Shown in pieces: positions 62,906 through 64,000 of a stretch of DNA of 64,000 bases. The stretch is from Bacteroidota bacterium (lineage in GTDB: Bacteria; Bacteroidota; Bacteroidia; 2-12-FULL-35-15): NCBI GenBank assembly GCA_947449315.1, contig CANFRC010000007.1, positions 97,090 through 161,089 of the forward strand. Direction: 5' to 3'. How positions within the stretch are numbered: position 1 is the stretch's first letter; each line of letters opens with the position of its first letter. The notes below the pieces were generated by a model, which saw nothing but the letters and a program-made list of their open reading frames with translations, ran no database searches and was not told the origin of the DNA. The position numbers and the translations under genes were made by a program.

Positions 62906-63012
62906 TTTTACTACATCTAACGCTATTTAATTTTTAATATATTGTATATCAAGCAAATAAGATTTTACACTTTTTCTTAAAGTAAGATAATGTTCGCTAA
63001 AGTAAAGCTTTT

Positions 63013-63043
63013 TTGTCAATGTTATTGTCAATTTGTATATTTG
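63013..63043 (+). promoter_or_regulatory. Integrase promoter overlapping heptamer repeats
   Basis: TTG (63013-63015), a 20-bp spacer and TATATTTG (63036-63043) match the Bacteroidota promoter consensus. Two TTGTCAA copies (63013-63019 and 63025-63031) lie within it, so binding there would likely affect integrase expression. Confidence 0.65.
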
Positions 63044-63145
63044 CATCAGAATAATTTTGACAAGTAAAAATAAAAAAATAAAACACTTGTCAACGTTGCG
63101 TTTTGGTCAATTTAGGTTCGAATCCTTTTGTAATCCTTTTAATAA

Positions 63146-64000
63146 ATGATATCCGTTTCATTTTATCTGCTTACACCGAAGGCACTTACTCAAAGTCAAG
63201 TGTATGTTTCTATTAGTAATAAAGAAAACAGGTTACGTTTTGCCACCGGTGAAAGTTTTATTACTTCCTATTGTAATATTCGAAAAAAGAAAGGGACAAA
63301 AGAATTGGTAAAAAGGAATACTGAGTTTTATTTTGAGTACCGAAGCAAATTGACAGAGATCAGGGATTCGCTTATCCGAATTGAGATGCGTTTAACAGAT
63401 GGGGCAAATAGGCCTTCATTGGCGCAAATAAGAGATGCGTTCTATCTAAAATCGGGTAAAGTGAATTCTGAACCTCGGATAACCTTTGATGTAGCTTTTG
63501 CTAAATTTATTGCAGCAAATGAAAGTCAGTGGAGTGAAGGAACCAGAAAACATTTTACAACCATTCAAAATCACATCATTGAATACGAAACTACTTTTGG
63601 AGATATTACTTTGGGTAATGTAAACGAAGACACCTGGAATAGTATTAGGGATAAATATTTTGTGGAGAAGAAGCAGTATGGCAATGGCACTATTAATTCT
63701 AATCTAAAAAAGTTTAAACAGTTTTTAAAATTTGCGGATAAGAAAGGGTTCTTAAAAAACAAAATTGATTTCGAAGAGCTAAAATATCTAGATGAAATTG
63801 AGCCTTTTAAAATTGCTTTGAAAGAGGATGAAGTAGAAGCTTTATTAAATCTAAAACTCTCAGCTAACCCAAGGCTTGATAAAGTAAGAGATCTATTTGC
63901 ATTGGAAATAATGACTGGTCAACGTTTTTCAGATATGCCAAAACTATTAGATCCAAAAAATATTTCAGAAACGAACATCCAGATATATCAGGATAAAACA
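63146..64000 (+). CDS. Tyrosine-type site-specific integrase, N-terminal part; open at right edge
   Basis: A frame opens at ATG 63146 and stays open to the window end (285 codons so far). The N-terminal 85 residues (ISVSFYLLTPKALTQSQVYV ... KRNTEFYFEYRSKLTEI) resemble the arm-binding domain of Bacteroidota integrases. A SAM-like core-binding domain follows (about 115-215; TFDVAFAKFIAANESQW, NSNLKKFKQFLKFADKKG), then the start of the catalytic domain with the first catalytic Arg in ALEIMTGQRFSDMPKL. The remaining HxxR and Tyr residues lie past the window. It is placed beside a tRNA remnant, so it is probably the enzyme that inserted this element. Confidence 0.9.
   Translation, partial: MISVSFYLLTPKALTQSQVYVSISNKENRLRFATGESFITSYCNIRKKKGTKELVKRNTEFYFEYRSKLTEIRDSLIRIEMRLTDGANRPSLAQIRDAFYLKSGKVNSEPRITFDVAFAKFIAANESQWSEGTRKHFTTIQNHIIEYETTFGDITLGNVNEDTWNSIRDKYFVEKKQYGNGTINSNLKKFKQFLKFADKKGFLKNKIDFEELKYLDEIEPFKIALKEDEVEALLNLKLSANPRLDKVRDLFALEIMTGQRFSDMPKLLDPKNISETNIQIYQDKT

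Larger units (their letters stand above)
62906..64000. mobile_element. Left end of an integrative element (continues past the window)
   Basis: From the tRNA remnant to the window edge, the DNA holds a 240-bp AT-rich leader with repeated TTGTCAA heptamers, an inverted copy of GGTTCGAATCC (63115-63125), and an integrase gene. The leader from 62906 to 63145 has no other gene. The element type (phage, ICE, island) cannot be told from the visible part. Confidence 0.7.

Noticed and set aside
62881..62960. A complete tRNA gene at the minus-strand T-arm
   Set aside because: Only the 3' end is present; the upstream bases do not form the anticodon, D-arm or acceptor 5' strand.

Overview
The window is chromosomal DNA from a Bacteroidota bacterium, best placed near Flavobacteriia or Sphingobacteriia-type environmental lineages. 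The supporting signs are AT-rich DNA, promoters of the TTG-N20-TAnnTTTG type with no Shine-Dalgarno sites, type IX secretion (T9SS) components and cargo (PorP/SprF, a PorG-like barrel, gliding-motility-type and type A C-terminal sorting domains), an XrtF-like exosortase, and a Bacteroidota-style tyrosine integrase. No rRNA, complete tRNA or CRISPR array is visible.

Region by region. 1-7.7 kb: housekeeping genes, mostly on the minus strand (UspA fragment, DUF4197 lipoprotein, FAH-family hydrolase, DnaQ-type exonuclease, a PD40/OmpA-like surface protein, a dehydrogenase E2 subunit, GlyA). 7.7-11.7 kb: a compact exosortase locus (76-residue CTERM-like candidate substrate, exosortase, exosortase-associated membrane protein) behind a large T9SS type A cargo protein. 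11.9-29.5 kb: a plus-strand exopolysaccharide locus with a tyrosine autokinase/co-polymerase, an ABC flippase, six GT-B glycosyltransferases, one GT2, a Wzy-type polymerase, an RffA-like sugar aminotransferase, AsnB and a WcaF-like acetyltransferase. It also holds four gene remnants and a 110-bp duplication, so it has been rearranged. 29.6-43 kb: PorG-like barrel, NMO-family flavoprotein, an active/inactive M16 peptidase pair, two CHU_C-type giant secreted proteins, guaB and PorP/SprF. 43-48.5 kb: three parvulin/SurA-type folding factors and a MoxR ATPase. 48.5-62.8 kb: a small 46-residue protein, ClpB, FKBP, a MarR-YceI-DOPA dioxygenase-pirin group with two identical palindromes, HI0933-family flavoprotein, thioredoxin and M28 peptidase, DUF721-RecF, TPR protein and RibH. 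62.9 kb to the right edge: the start of an integrative element inserted into the 3' end of a tRNA gene, with an open-ended integrase.

How the parts fit. Much of the window serves the cell envelope: polysaccharide synthesis and export, outer-membrane protein folding (SurA-like proteins, FKBP), T9SS components and large T9SS cargo, and an exosortase that may process a small membrane-anchored protein. Most worth checking are the exosortase locus with a terminator wrapped around the substrate's stop codon, the tRNA-borne integration junction with a heptamer array over the integrase promoter, the paired MarR palindromes, a DOPA dioxygenase gene broken by one in-frame TAA, and the asnB 5' duplication around a GxxExxY fragment.
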